DNA from: Phymatolithon calcareum
Lineage: Eukaryota; Rhodophyta; Florideophyceae; Hapalidiales
Length of the DNA stretch: 64,000 nt
Assembly (NCBI GenBank): GCA_977006965.1
Contig: OZ345376.1
Span: forward strand, 1,612,001 to 1,676,000
Direction of reading: 5' to 3'
A program made the position numbers and the translations under genes. Below are positions 20,857 to 30,969 of the stretch, piece by piece. The notes under the pieces are model-generated. The model did not search any database. It had not been told where the DNA came from and saw only the letters and a program-made list of their open reading frames with translations. Numbering within the stretch: the stretch's first letter is position 1; every line of letters begins with the position of its first letter.

Positions 20857-23130
20857 CAACTGGTATGAACTTTTTCTGAAAAAGATGAAGGAGCCGTGAA
20901 CATCGTCTAAGCCGAGGCCCCCGAGATTTAAAAGTTTTTGGAACAAGGAGCTCGACAATCTGGCCAAGAAACGAACCCGGCATTATAAGATTTACAGGAG
21001 AACAGGCCTCGAAAGTGACAAAGAAGCCCTCCGAGAGGTGAAAATGCTGTTAAAGAAGAAGGTGAGAAAAGCCAAATGCGACCAATTTGAAAGATATCTT
21101 CATGAGGTTGAGAAAATGGGGCCGAGCGAGGCGGCGAACACCACAAGCAAGATCATGAAATCAAAACCCGGAGGAAAGGAACAAACAAAGCTCTCGGGGC
21201 TCCTGTGCACCCAAGCAAATTCTCAGCATACATCTCAAGTGTTTGTAAGGCGGAAGAAGACTGGAATCTGCCGTTGCGTACGTTTGCACTCAATAGGGCA
21301 ATGAAGCGGCACATCGCAAGAGCATTGAACAGAGCACCGAAGGGGAAGGCGGTAGGTCCAGACGGAATTGCGGTCGAAATGTTGCACGCGAACAAAGAAG
21401 CGGGGCTCGAAATAATGCTAGCATTATGGGAAACATGCGGGAGACTCAAATGTCTTCCTCGGGCATGGCGCCAAGCAACTCTGATTCCCTTATACAAGAA
21501 AGGCCCAGCTCATGTAGCAGCAAACTACAGGCCCATATCTCTTTTAAGTCAAGCCAGGAAAATCATCGACTCAGCTCTAGATGCATACATACGCGAGAAC
21601 TATCGCTTCAATAAGGTTCAGCTGGGTTTTCGGAAAGACAGAAGCACATATCTCGCTATACTCCGGGCAAAAAGTTCAATGAAAAAGGGCCATCCGTTCA
21701 TGGCAGTTCTTGACCTGTCCGCGGCATACGATAGTGTGCCCAGGGATATCCTCATGAAGAGGCTGACGGAGAAACTTCCTGAAGAGATAGCAAGGATGGT
21801 TGCGTACCTATTAAAACCATCGTGGGTCACATCAGCTGGAGACGAGACAGAAACGTGGTGTATCATCGACCGAGGAGTACCTCAAGGTTCCCCGCTTAGT
21901 CCATGCCTATACAATATATTCATGGAGACATTCGCAGAAGCCGTCTCCAAGACAGACAGGAACGTTTCAGAAAGCCCTGTGCAATTATTCGCAGATGATG
22001 TTCAGCTTCAAGCGAAGACAGGACGAGGAATGCAGACACTTCTTGATATAGCGACCAGTTGGGCAAGCGAAAATGGCATGAAATGGAACACAAAACCAGG
22101 AAAAAGCGAAGTTCTTAAGTACAAAGGACTTCAGAAGCACACGTTTTACTTGGCGGGACGAGAACTATATCAAGCCTGGAGACTCTCGTATCTTGGGGTA
22201 AGCATGAACAACAAGGGCGTTACGGATGACACGGCCATAGCAAGAGTTCGAAATGCTGCAGGATGCATACATAAGCTTCGGGAGCTTGGAGTGAATGTTC
22301 GAGGATTCAAACCGGAGACATGCATCAGGATCTTTAAGTCGCTAATTATCCCGAAATGGGAGTATGCGTTACACGTTACTCCAATGACAAATCGATTGCT
22401 CTCGGCAATCGAGTCGGCAGAGGGCTTGTTCTACAAGAATGTTTTCGGAAAGTATGCCGAACACCGCCGGGACCGAAAGCGAGTTCTGTGCCGACTGGGA
22501 CCACCAAAGATGAGGAGACGTCATCAAGCAGAAAGGTTTGCATTAAGCCTGGTAAGGCACAAAAAGCGCCTTGAAGAAACAGAAGAGTACGTTGGAAGAG
22601 ATGAGGACGTAAAGGAAGCAATGAAGGATATTGAATATCTCAAGATGTATGAAGACTTGCGACAAGCCCTTCAGAAAGCCCAGGAGGGATCTGTCACGAA
22701 GAAGAGGAGGAGAGAAGAAACAATTAAGGTATGGGAAAAGGAAGAAGAAGGCAGATCAATGAAGATTCCTATTGAAGGCAAGCTACCAGGGATCCTTTAC
22801 ATAGGAGAAAGAACAACACGTTTAAGGTGCCTAAGGTTGACATTCAACCGAGCACCCCTTTGGAGGAAATCAGTGTTGGGTGCTTACTGTGGGATTACCG
22901 CGGTGGTCGAACTAGTCGCCTTACAACGTACTCTAGCGTCATCGAAGATGAGTACAGAAATTGAGTTTAAGTGCAAGAGACTTACAGGAGCTCTTGTTGG
23001 GAGAGAATTACGAATCAAGAACGTTTTGAGCAGCCAGATGACTATAGCGTAGAGATTATGCAAGAGCTGCCCCGTTACTCCAAGGTGAGGCTTTGGGAGC
23101 TCTCAAAAAATAAAATCATCAAATATCCTC
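20857..23130 (+). mobile_element. LINE-B copy, longest, inserted in LINE-D
   Basis: 2,274 bp with 3' end ..AAAATAAAATCATCAAATATCC, flanked by ATTCTAGTATA at 20846-20856 and 23131-23141. It is 5'-truncated in the linker between endonuclease and RT. The segment 20926-21190 codes for KSFWNKELDNLAKKRTRHYK, then KKKVRKAKCDQFERYLHEVE. It is in a different frame from the RT ORF that follows, a one-base shift near 21190-21205. Confidence 0.93.
21205..23052 (+). CDS. LINE-B reverse transcriptase ORF, 615 aa, all RT motifs present
   Basis: The complete palm is present: AVGPDGIAVEMLHANKE, ANYRPISLLSQARKIIDSAL, VQLGFRKDRSTYLAI, motif A FMAVLDLSAAYDSVPR, motif B IIDRGVPQGSPLSPCLYNIF, the catalytic box LFADDVQLQAKTG, then MKWNTKPGKSEVLKY and the thumb. 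A basic C-terminal domain of about 250 residues follows, with helical charged segments and RTTRLRCLRLTFNRAPLWRK. No zinc knuckle is evident. FADD instead of YADD is used by every family here. The frame has no stops, so this copy is young, but without an endonuclease it could not retrotranspose alone. Confidence 0.9.
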   Translation: MHPSKFSAYISSVCKAEEDWNLPLRTFALNRAMKRHIARALNRAPKGKAVGPDGIAVEMLHANKEAGLEIMLALWETCGRLKCLPRAWRQATLIPLYKKGPAHVAANYRPISLLSQARKIIDSALDAYIRENYRFNKVQLGFRKDRSTYLAILRAKSSMKKGHPFMAVLDLSAAYDSVPRDILMKRLTEKLPEEIARMVAYLLKPSWVTSAGDETETWCIIDRGVPQGSPLSPCLYNIFMETFAEAVSKTDRNVSESPVQLFADDVQLQAKTGRGMQTLLDIATSWASENGMKWNTKPGKSEVLKYKGLQKHTFYLAGRELYQAWRLSYLGVSMNNKGVTDDTAIARVRNAAGCIHKLRELGVNVRGFKPETCIRIFKSLIIPKWEYALHVTPMTNRLLSAIESAEGLFYKNVFGKYAEHRRDRKRVLCRLGPPKMRRRHQAERFALSLVRHKKRLEETEEYVGRDEDVKEAMKDIEYLKMYEDLRQALQKAQEGSVTKKRRREETIKVWEKEEEGRSMKIPIEGKLPGILYIGERTTRLRCLRLTFNRAPLWRKSVLGAYCGITAVVELVALQRTLASSKMSTEIEFKCKRLTGALVGRELRIKNVLSSQMTIA

Positions 23131-23239
23131 ATTCTAGTATATCGCCTGGTCACTAATACAGAGACTCGTCGTTCTCCATATAGTCAACTATGGTCACGCT
23201 GTAGAGTAGTATGGAGTCTGATGCCTTTTCCGTTCTTAA

Positions 23240-24125
23240 CATTCATGGTTCCGATGTGAGAAGGTTTGGGGTGATTTGATGCACCGTGTGCTAAGCAACA
23301 AGCAAGGTGGTGTTTCTTGAGTCTATATATGCATATTCGTTTAGATGATGTAGAGGGCTCGCATGTTCGGCCATGGATCTCATTTCGTACTGGAATCATT
23401 CTTCACAGAAATAACTGTATCTTCTTTTTGCCTTTTCCCGAAAATGCGTCAGCCAGTTTCTTTGCCGACTAAAACATTCGTTTCCTGACAAAAAACGCAA
23501 CATTTTTGGCTGCAAGAGCTTTACTCTTGATATGCAGAACTGGTCGAATATCATTGCTAGGACCTTAAAGATATTGGAGAAGTAGTTGGAAAAGTGTTGA
23601 AACTCAGTAACTGCAGTGCATACTTCTAAGCGTGGTTTACAACGCCCGAAACGGACTATTTTAAAAAAACACATATACAGAATGCATAATCTAAAAAAGT
23701 TGAATGTCCAATTCGGTCCAGGTATGTCCAATAATGGATGAGTATTACGAGACGGTTAACTGATCCTTAATGCAGAGACTCGTCATTTTCCACTGCCGCA
23801 CTCAAGATGCTCGTTTTTGACCCTACAAACACTATTTGCGTGGTTGCAGTGACAATGAGAGGGTTATTACCAGACTCGTATTTCTGACTAACTAAAATCG
23901 GCCGTATTCAATCATTGTTCATTAGCGGGAGGCAATAATCATTTATCAACTTAGTCATCAACCTACGGTCCTACTGCGCGCTCAATTGCGGTCACAATCT
24001 CCTCCACGAGGTCCTTCACTGTCTGCGTGCGGCAGCTCAGGAACCTTTGCTGACTTGGACCGCTATCAATACTAGAGCGAACAAAGCTGTAAATCATCAA
24101 CAGCGGTGCTGATGCCAGTGCATCG
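23240..24125. other. No gene seen
   Basis: AT-rich intergenic DNA. TTAATGCAGAGACTCGTCATTTTCC at about 23770 resembles the LINE-D C-terminal coding end and may be a small remnant. No other signal. Confidence 0.35.
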
Positions 24126-24137
24126 ACTGGATTATTC

Positions 24138-24900
24138 CCTGGCACCGATCACGAAACGACTACTATCGGCAGTTGAAGCAGCAGAAGGTCTTTTCTACAG
24201 ATACGTTTTCAGAAAATATGCCGAGTATCGAAGGGAGAGAATGCGAGTGCTCTGCCGTCTCGCCAGCACACGGATGAGGAGAATGCACCAGGCTGCAAGG
24301 TTTGCCTTAAGATTGGTAAGACGGAGGAAGTTCCTGGAGTTTTCAGAAGAATACCAGGGAAAAGAAGAAGATCTGAAAGACGTATCAAAGGACATTGGGT
24401 ATCTCGGGGAAGAGGAACACGTTAAAGAAGCTCTGAAACAAGCGGAAGAAGGTATGGTGTCAAAAAAACGACGCCTACAAGCAACAGTCAAGGTCTTGTC
24501 GTTGGAAGAAGAGGGCCGGACAGTTAAAATCCCGCTCGGCGTAACGGACGACTTATCATAAGTTATATATAGAAGGGACAGAACTGCGAGGTTGAGATGC
24601 CTGAGAGTCATTTTCCACAGAGTTCCTTTGTGGAGAAAATCCATTATGGCGAAATACTTTGGGACTGGTGCTGTGGTGGAACTTATCGTGTTGCAACGTA
24701 TACTACGGTCTATGAAGATGGACCAAGAAACGGAATATGAATGCAAAAGACTTACTCGGGCCCTCACAGGGAGAAAAATTCGAATTAAGGAGATATTAGA
24801 AGGAGAGTAGAGAGATGAGTATCGAAAACAGCGAGAAGCTGCCCTGTTACTCAATTTGAGGCTTTTGGAGCTTTTAAAATAAATCAACATATATCCCCCA
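24138..24900 (+). mobile_element. LINE-B2 3' fragment
   Basis: Flanked by ACTGGATTATTC at 24126-24137 and 24901-24912. It encodes the C-terminal part of the LINE-B2 protein (LVRRRKFLEFSEEYQGKEED .. RLRCLRVIFHRVPLWRKSIM) with one TAA at about 24559 that breaks the frame. It ends ..AAATAAATCAACATATATCCCC. Confidence 0.9.
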
Positions 24901-24912
24901 ACTGGATTATTC

Positions 24913-25340
24913 AACAACCCTGACCCAGAATAGTCCTGACGACTGAGGACAAGTTCATGAGTGCAAAGTGACAGTTACCGTCTTTCTTGCATGCAATATT
25001 TCCTTCCTCATGCAGATTAGTCACTTGTAAAGCTCGTGAAATGCCCATCAATTTCCTTGGAACTCTTTCCTAGCTTCACTCTATAACCATGATGAAAATG
25101 CGGCGGCAAATCCAATAGAAACCCAGACGGGCTACGCTGAGCCTCATCAGGAAGCATTTTCTTCTTTTCGTTTCGCCTTCTCACCGAGAATTCGTACTTT
25201 GTGTGGTTCTCAGGATGACGCATTGGCTGCTTACTTCAATAGCTTGCATTTCAATCTTCTATATTCTTTCGTTGTTTATCGCAGGGGATCTGAGTTACAC
25301 AAAGTGTACGTTATTCAACATCTGGTTTGTTTCTAGATTT
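24913..25340. other. No gene seen
   Basis: Spacer between LINE-B2 and LINE-E pieces. No coding frame or repeat recognised. Confidence 0.35.
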
Positions 25341-25344
25341 TTTA

Positions 25345-25441
25345 GTTGAAGTTTTTTTAAAAGCCTCGCAGTCTTAGGAATATTCGAGCATGGTTTTCTC
25401 AGTTGCTACCTTCCAGTTTGTACCGCCTGTTATAGGCGGTG
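25345..25441 (-). mobile_element. LINE-E 3' remnant, target of LINE-G
   Basis: The + strand reads AAGCCTCGCAGTCTTAGGAA, then TTCTCAGTTGCTACCTTCCA and ..ACCGCCTGTTATAGGCGGTG, the LINE-E 3' block. Sequence resuming at 25783 shows only a weak continuation. Confidence 0.75.
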
Positions 25442-25772
25442 ATAGTCGAAGAAGAAATAAAGCCCTCCTTGCTAGTGATGCAAAGTGTTAAGGATTAAGG
25501 ATAGGCGCTGAGGATGGTTAGGATGTGTTCACGCTTGGATGCGAAGAGGCTCGTCCGCAAGATAATTCTACAATGTGCGCCCAGAACAAAGTACTCTCTC
25601 CTTGGCGATATTCCAAACTATGACGAATGATTCTGACCTCAGAAAGTGGAATCAAATCAAGCCTTCAAGACGTGCTAGCCTCTAGGGGAATAAAGCAAAT
25701 CATCATCACAGGCGATAAAAAGCACCGCTTGCTAGCCCCATAGGGGAATGAGCATTCATTATTATTATTATC
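25442..25772 (+). mobile_element. LINE-G 3' fragment with (ATT)n tail
   Basis: Flanked by ATAGGCGGTG at 25432-25441 and 25773-25782. It contains ..RRLVRKIILQCAPRTKYSLL.., comparable to ..SRLVRQVLLERVRPTSESLF.. at 32685. It ends CTAGCCCCATAGGGGAATGA plus CATTCATTATTATTATTATC. The tail type and C-terminal motif differ from LINE-A to E, so this is a separate clade. Confidence 0.7.
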
Positions 25773-25794
25773 ATAGGCGGTGGGGTTTGTTTCT

Positions 25795-25990
25795 AGATGC
25801 TCTCGGGCTGAATATATTCCGGGTACTCGCGTATCTACTGTGGCACACCACAAACAGCGACATCCGTGTGCCCTGTGGGGGACGAAACTCAATTTTTGCT
25901 TGTGACAGGACCACAACATTCCCGTATGTAGCGGACCGAAATATTTGCAAATGTGCGCTGAGGTAATTGTACCACTATACCACAGGCTTA
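25795..25990 (-). mobile_element. tRNA-derived SINE, copy 2 (diverged)
   Basis: Shares TTCCGGGTACTCGCGTATCT and GACAGGACC with the copies at 12.1 and 35.2 kb, and has the A-box-like CCTGTGGTATAGTGG on the minus strand at about 25971-25985. The B box is damaged. Confidence 0.6.
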
Positions 25991-26058
25991 TATACCTACA
26001 TTCAGATACTCTTCATTGTAGCACAACTTTCTGCTTGTTGCCTTTCATGATACGTTCT

Positions 26059-26462
26059 TTTTTTTTCGATTGGAGTTTATTTAAAAGCCTCACAGTCTTA
26101 CGAATATACGGGCAAGGCTTCCTCAGTTGCTACCTTCCAGTGTGTAGGCCGTTGAAACCTACCGCCTTCCATAGGCGGTGGGGAAAGTTTGGAACCTGGA
26201 TCGTCCTACCTACTATGTGGTGTTCTTGTGGATTCGCTGCTGGTGTTCCCGCTATTTGGCTTTGTGTCCCGAGGGACATCTAGTTAACTTCTCGTATCTT
26301 AATTTCAGAGCAGTCCTTGTTCATTTTCCATCCAATCTATGATGGTCTTGCTGAATAGCAAAAGCTCGTTAAGTGCTCTCTCGGTATCCGGTCTTTTGTC
26401 TTCTTTCAAGTCGTATCCTGACAGATTGTTTTCCAGCGTTGCCATATGCTGTCGAGCTCGGT
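26059..26462 (-). mobile_element. LINE-E 3' fragment
   Basis: Flanked by the 16-bp repeat TTTCATGATACGTTCT at 26043-26058 and 26463-26478. It has a T-run tail at its left, the full LINE-E 3' UTR and the last codons of the ORF, then 5' truncation. Confidence 0.93.
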
Positions 26463-26478
26463 TTTCATGATACGTTCT

Positions 26479-26986
26479 GTTCCGCAGGTCTTAAGCGTGC
26501 ATTATCAAAGGTGATTTACCTTTCTAAGATAAAATAATATTCAAAACTCTTTTATGAACTGTGGGATCTCAATTTCCTTTTTCTCATGACTGCCGAACAT
26601 GCGCCATGCGTTCGTAACCATGCTAAGGTCTCTGGATACGCTCGACATGATTCTTACGAAAAGCTTTGCATAATCTTAGCATCCGGACCTTGTTTCTATG
26701 GTCGCGAATTCTGAAGGTGCTTGAGACATTCTTACCAGTTTTTTTCATTTATTTTTCTTAAAAAGAAAAATCAATAAAAAAACGGGTAAACGGCTTAGAG
26801 CGTCTCATGCTTATATTAAAAAAGCCAATTGTTTTTCTTAAAAAACTATTGGCCTTTATAAAATACTATGCCTTCAAAAAGCAAAGTGTTTCATATTGAT
26901 GGGCTGGTTTACATCCGTCAACTTTGCGGACGCATTCTAATTTCAAGAATCTGCAAGCAATTCATATTGCTTTTTCAAAAAGCCAC
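26479..26986. other. AT-rich spacer with small hairpins
   Basis: No gene. It contains perfect short inverted repeats: ATTTTTCTTAAAAAGAAAAAT at about 26750 and CCAATTGTTTTTC..AAAAACTATTGG at about 26825-26853. Either could form an RNA hairpin. I would not call either a terminator. Confidence 0.4.
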
Positions 26987-26999
26987 ACTCTCATCTCCG

Positions 27000-27082
27000 C
27001 AAGAGCGTAGCGGCTGAAACGCATCACCTTTGCAGTCTTAAAAGTGTTTCTGAAGACGTTTAATAAATTCCAAATTCATAAA
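27000..27082 (+). mobile_element. Very short LINE-C insertion (83 bp)
   Basis: Only the last part of LINE-C (GAAACGCATCACCTTTGCAG .. GACGTTTAATAAATTCCAAA) is present, flanked by ACTCTCATCTCCG at 26987-26999 and 27083-27095. It lies 28 bp before the ATG of the next gene. Confidence 0.88.
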
Positions 27083-27109
27083 ACTCTCATCTCCGTAATC
27101 ATTTGCAAA

Positions 27110-27427
27110 ATGTCAAGCTCTCAGGTCAATGACCAGCTGAAAGCTGTGCAAAAGAAAGACCAAAAGAAAGTTTCGAAAGATACTATAGAGACTTTGGAGA
27201 AAATGAAACAAAAATTGAAGAAGAATGACAGGAATCGTGCTGCGAACGACGATGAGCCGGACCTGCTTGCACCATTTACTACGAAAGATTGCAAGGAAGG
27301 CGCTGGTGATGATCGTCTTTCGGAATGCATTGACCCGCGCACTGCGCATCTTGCAGATCTTCCTCATGAGGAATATCTCGATGCGATAATGGATACTCCC
27401 ACCGATGGCACTGGCACCGCCCGATAA
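27110..27427 (+). CDS. Hypothetical 105-aa charged protein
   Basis: Starts MSSSQVNDQLKAVQKKDQKK and continues as a lysine-rich helical stretch up to about residue 45. An acidic C-terminal half follows (DDEPDLLAPFTTKD .. DLPHEEYLDAIMDTPTDGTG). I prefer this ATG to the one at 27044, because the 22 residues before it are encoded by LINE-C tail sequence. There is no recognisable domain. The neighbours are LINE pieces, and the promoter region carries the 83-bp LINE-C insertion. It could be a real small gene or a remnant. The absence of stops and biased composition favour a gene. Confidence 0.5.
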   Translation: MSSSQVNDQLKAVQKKDQKKVSKDTIETLEKMKQKLKKNDRNRAANDDEPDLLAPFTTKDCKEGAGDDRLSECIDPRTAHLADLPHEEYLDAIMDTPTDGTGTAR

Positions 27428-27595
27428 AGTACTTATAAATAGTCTCAAAACAAAGCCGTTCTCTTATTCTATCCCATTTTATTTGAAATTTATTAAAAGT
27501 CGATTTCGCTTCGAAGTATTCTAAATTTTACAGCGTCTTCAGAGAGCAACAGCAAAGCTACTTTGAGATACTAAGGATTACAAAACTTAGTTTGA

Positions 27596-28096
27596 CTAGC
27601 GTGCATCTCCTCCACGACATTGTACGTGTACAAAATCATAGGATAGTTCGTTCTTGATGGGCTGAGGAGGGCGTCGGCCCTCCCACCCTGTGGCTTTAGA
27701 AGGGAGACATGCTTCCCATTCTTCTTTTGCGCTCTTCAGCGTTCTTGCGTTTACGCTTGTCGTAGCGTCTAGGGTGCGTGCAAATTCCTCTGTAGAGGTA
27801 AAGAGAAGAGCTTTGTGAAGCATATCGTTTGTAGCGTTCAATATTGCCAGTCGTGTTGTGCCCTTGGGAAGCTCAAGTGCCTGTTTTCTTCGAAATTTCA
27901 GTGCTGTTATGAACTTGGAGCTCAAATGCGCTTGGCGTAGTTGAATGGATTCCAGGCGGCATATTCCTTGAAAACGGGCCTGCATATTCTTGCACCAGGT
28001 TCCGAACATTCTAGAGAACAGGTTACTCTCTAGGGCGTCCTGTGCGCGAAGGAAGTTACGCGTCAGATCTGCGAACGGGAGAAGATACTCCGTCAT
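27596..28096 (-). pseudogene. C-terminal remnant of a further LINE (family F)
   Basis: 166 open residues with TWCKNMQARFQGICRLESIQ and FITALKFRRKQALELPKG, aligning in order with the post-RT region of LINE-B (..NVFGKYAEHRRDRKRVLCRL..). Similarity to families A-E is low, so I treat it as another family. The 3' UTR is not defined. Confidence 0.5.
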
Positions 28097-28329
28097 TGGA
28101 CGGAAAAGCGCCTGTCGAGGGTGTGAACCCTTTTCCGTGGAGTCCGATGTTTCCTAGAACCATAAGTCGATTCTGTGCAGCATCTATTCTGGAAAGTGTA
28201 GACAAAATCACAGGGAGGAGAACTTCATTTGCAGAAAATTATTGTTTTCCAACACATAAACATGGCCGATGAGGTCGTCGACCTGGGGTTCCGACGACGC
28301 GTACGATCCCTTTGCTCTTATACCTCTAT

Positions 28330-28612
28330 AGCGAAAAGTATAGAGGACTCTGTGAACAGTAGCTACCTCACAGGTTTTCGTCTAGGGATAGGGAAAGGAC
28401 GACTCGACTGAGATGCCTTAGGCTGATATTTAATAAAGCGCCAATGCGAAGTAAATCAATACTGGGTAGGTACAAGTATCACAAAGGCAAGTGTTCTGGT
28501 TTCGCTCGAACGCATTTTATCCTCACAGATGGGCCCGGAAGAAGGTTACTCATAAGTGAGACGTTGGGAGCTATTAAACAAATCCTTACATATTCCCCCA
28601 GGTTTTCCCGTC
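28330..28612 (+). mobile_element. LINE-B-like 3' fragment (B3)
   Basis: Codes in pieces for ..RLRCLRLIFNKAPMRSKSIL-like sequence with frameshifts and ends ..GAGCTATTAAACAAATCCTT plus ACATATTCCCCC, a LINE-B-type terminus. A related terminus is at 63647-63712. Confidence 0.65.
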
Positions 28613-28744
28613 CATATAATAGGAAGAATAGAAAAGGAACCCGAGCACTTGAGTCCCATACCCGAGCAAGGACTTGCCACGAGCGATCCAAGTAAATGTC
28701 GTACATCACTTGCCAGCTGCTGTAACACCAGATGGCAAAATTCA

Positions 28745-29215
28745 GCACGTCACCGCCAATTGGCGATTAAATGGGCATTCGGACGTTTTCCTCCATTGAG
28801 TACCACACTTCTGGAAGACAAATTCGGTGAAATCGTACCAATTCTCATGAACAAGCTCGAAGCGTACCTTCAAAGATATCGACTAACAGAAGAGGATACT
28901 AGTGAGACTGAAAATGCACTTGACAAAGTACTATTCCTCACAATCGTCTTTTATGACGACATGGAATAGACCAAGACAATAGAACAGCGACGCTGAGATT
29001 CCTTCGAACAGGACAAGTGGACTCTAAGCTTTTCCGTCCACCTTCTCTGGAGGAGGGTTTTTGCAGCTAGGGCTACGACGATAGCAACGAGCCCGGGTTT
29101 TGCGGGCTTTAACAGAGTAACGGAGCTACTAAGGTAGTAGCATCTGAAACGCATCTCCCTCACAGTCTTATGAGTGTTTCTGAGGGCGTTTAATAAATTC
29201 AAAATTCAAAAAAAA
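28745..29215 (+). mobile_element. LINE-C 3' fragment
   Basis: Flanked by the 14-bp repeat GATGGCAAAATTCA at 28731-28744 and 29216-29229. It carries the last 75 codons of LINE-C (..RQLAIKWAFGRFPPLSTTLL..) and the same 3' UTR as 5730-5967, almost base for base. Confidence 0.93.
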
Positions 29216-29229
29216 GATGGCAAAATTCA

Positions 29230-29890
29230 TATCTTTTAATAATAAAGCATATGCCATCTCACTCGCAATATGGAATCGAAATATATCCGTTTCTTGTCGT
29301 CGAACAAGACAGTGGTTTTCAAATGTCGGCTCCGTCAATGACGAAACAAGAAGGCTAAGAAAGACACTGGCAACACACAACTTAGTGGAGATCCTATAAA
29401 GCGAACCGGTCGGAGGCCACCCGCAAGTGTCAGCTCGTACTAACAGCCAGACCTGACAGTCGAACTATGCACAGGATAGCATCCACAAAGAGCTCATCAA
29501 GTATCGCGGAAGCTGTTAGGCCTGACAGAGATAGGAGAGTGTCAGTATGCTTGGGGTTTTGTTTCAAAATGGCCAATATCTTCTCTTGCGCAGTTCTTGT
29601 CCCCGACTCCAAAAAGTTTCCGACCTAGCACCTATTATGAACTATTCTAAGTACGCTAGAATTCACAGAAGCCCGTCCTTCTAAACTGTACGCACACGTA
29701 TTTCGACAGTTAATACGAATTGCACTCGTATCAGATCTCGCACTGTTAGAGGTGTGATGCAACCCTCACCCAGTAGGTTGAAGAATCTGATAGCCTAAAC
29801 TGCATCAGTAAAAATGAGAGCTTTATTCCCCTAGGGTCTAGCAAGCAGTACTTCTATTTTAGTGCAGGGAATTAATCCTGCTAGCAAATT
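29230..29890. other. No gene seen
   Basis: Continuation of the LINE-C target site. CCCCTAGGGTCTAGCAAGCA at about 29829 is a reversed LINE-G 3' motif, so a worn LINE-G end lies here. No coding frame recognised. Confidence 0.35.
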
Positions 29891-29894
29891 GTAA

Positions 29895-30117
29895 GCACGC
29901 TTTTTCCCTTCCTGGGACAGTGGAGTAATTTTTCCCCTCGTGGTGGCGAAGGAGACTAGAGGTGGGTTTTTGTAGTTAACTGAATTATGTTACACAATCA
30001 AAAAAGAAACTCTTCATTAGACAGAATGGAGCCAAAGCCTCTTGGGACTATATAAGCTGCCCCAGGCGTCAGCAGATGGGCTGGTAACTTTTAAGTAAAA
30101 TCTGCCTTTCTTCTTCT
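29895..30117 (+). mobile_element. LINE-A 3' UTR fragment
   Basis: Contains the LINE-A blocks ..TGGAGTAATTTTTCCCCTCG, GTAGTTAACTGAATTATGTT and GCGTCAGCAGATGGGCTGGT, with tail CTTTCTTCTTCTCT. No TSD could be read. Confidence 0.8.
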
Positions 30118-30515
30118 CTGCCTGCAGCTCGTCATTAGACGATTTCACTCGAGGCTACCGCGGTGGTTCCACGTGGAAACGAGCAAAGGATAGCATCTCA
30201 AGCAATCTAAAATTGTCGACAGCAAGTGCCGATTACCTTGCCGACCTTGAGACTACAACAAGGAGAAGGAATGAAAATCAAAAGAAACTCTCTCAAGAGT
30301 AACAACGACCGACGGAGCTTTGCAAAAATCTCATACCCCACACCATTGCAATTTCGTTTCTTGATTTGTATACCGAAGCGTATCCTCGATTTGCTGACAC
30401 CAGGCCAAATCAAAATACTTCTTCATAGAGAAGTGACATCTATAAAATTGTATGGAAGGAAGCTATTAGTGTGGTTTTATGGAAAAGATGCCTTTAAAAC
30501 ATTCTAGGTCTTATC

Positions 30516-30959
30516 TCACAAGTACTGCCTGCCATCCTTGTAATAGTTCTCTATTGCGCGCATTTTCTCTTCTTTTAGCCGTGCAAGATACTCCTCTTTC
30601 TGAGCCTCTTCTTGAAAGTATCCCTCTATTATCTGCAACTTTTCTTTTTTCTTTTGTTCCATCTTTTCAATCTCAGTGAGTTGAAGTGCTTCCTTGTCGG
30701 CCATATAATCTCCCAGAACCCTCGCCTTGAACTCTTTTTCTTTTCTACGCTTCTCCGTCTGAATAAGATTACGCATTTCTTTTTCGAGAAGCTCTTGTTC
30801 AATAAGTCTTGCTCTTCGTTGCTTCTCATTTCTAAAAGTATTGACTTCACGTTCGATCTTGTTGCGCTTCTCTCCGACTTCATTTTGACAAGACATCCGC
30901 AAATTCTCTTTTTCCACATACTCTTTGAGAACCCTTAGCTTCCCTTCATGATTGTCCAT
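30516..30959 (-). CDS. Coiled-coil protein, 147 aa
   Basis: Nearly the whole protein is one highly charged alpha-helix, rich in E, K and R with heptad-like spacing: KLRVLKEYVEKENLRMSCQN, REVNTFRNEKQRRARLIEQE, KRRKEKEFKARVLGDYMADK and LARLKEEKMRAIENYYKDGR. It starts at the ATG at 30957-30959, which is followed by DNHEGKLR. The style is that of trichohyalin/plectin-like coiled coils, but low-complexity helices of this kind cannot be assigned by eye. No close neighbours suggest a pathway. It is intact and outside any LINE, so probably a host gene. Confidence 0.6.
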   Translation of the reverse strand: MDNHEGKLRVLKEYVEKENLRMSCQNEVGEKRNKIEREVNTFRNEKQRRARLIEQELLEKEMRNLIQTEKRRKEKEFKARVLGDYMADKEALQLTEIEKMEQKKKEKLQIIEGYFQEEAQKEEYLARLKEEKMRAIENYYKDGRQYL

Positions 30960-30969
30960 TTTCTCGCTT

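Larger units (their letters stand above)
20757..23235 (-). mobile_element. LINE-D 3' fragment split by LINE-B
   Basis: The two halves are 20757-20856 (3' UTR and tail) and 23142-about 23235 (the last codons, ..DYMENDESLY and a stop). Removing the LINE-B insertion and one TSD copy makes them continuous and matches 11690-11860. Confidence 0.85.
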
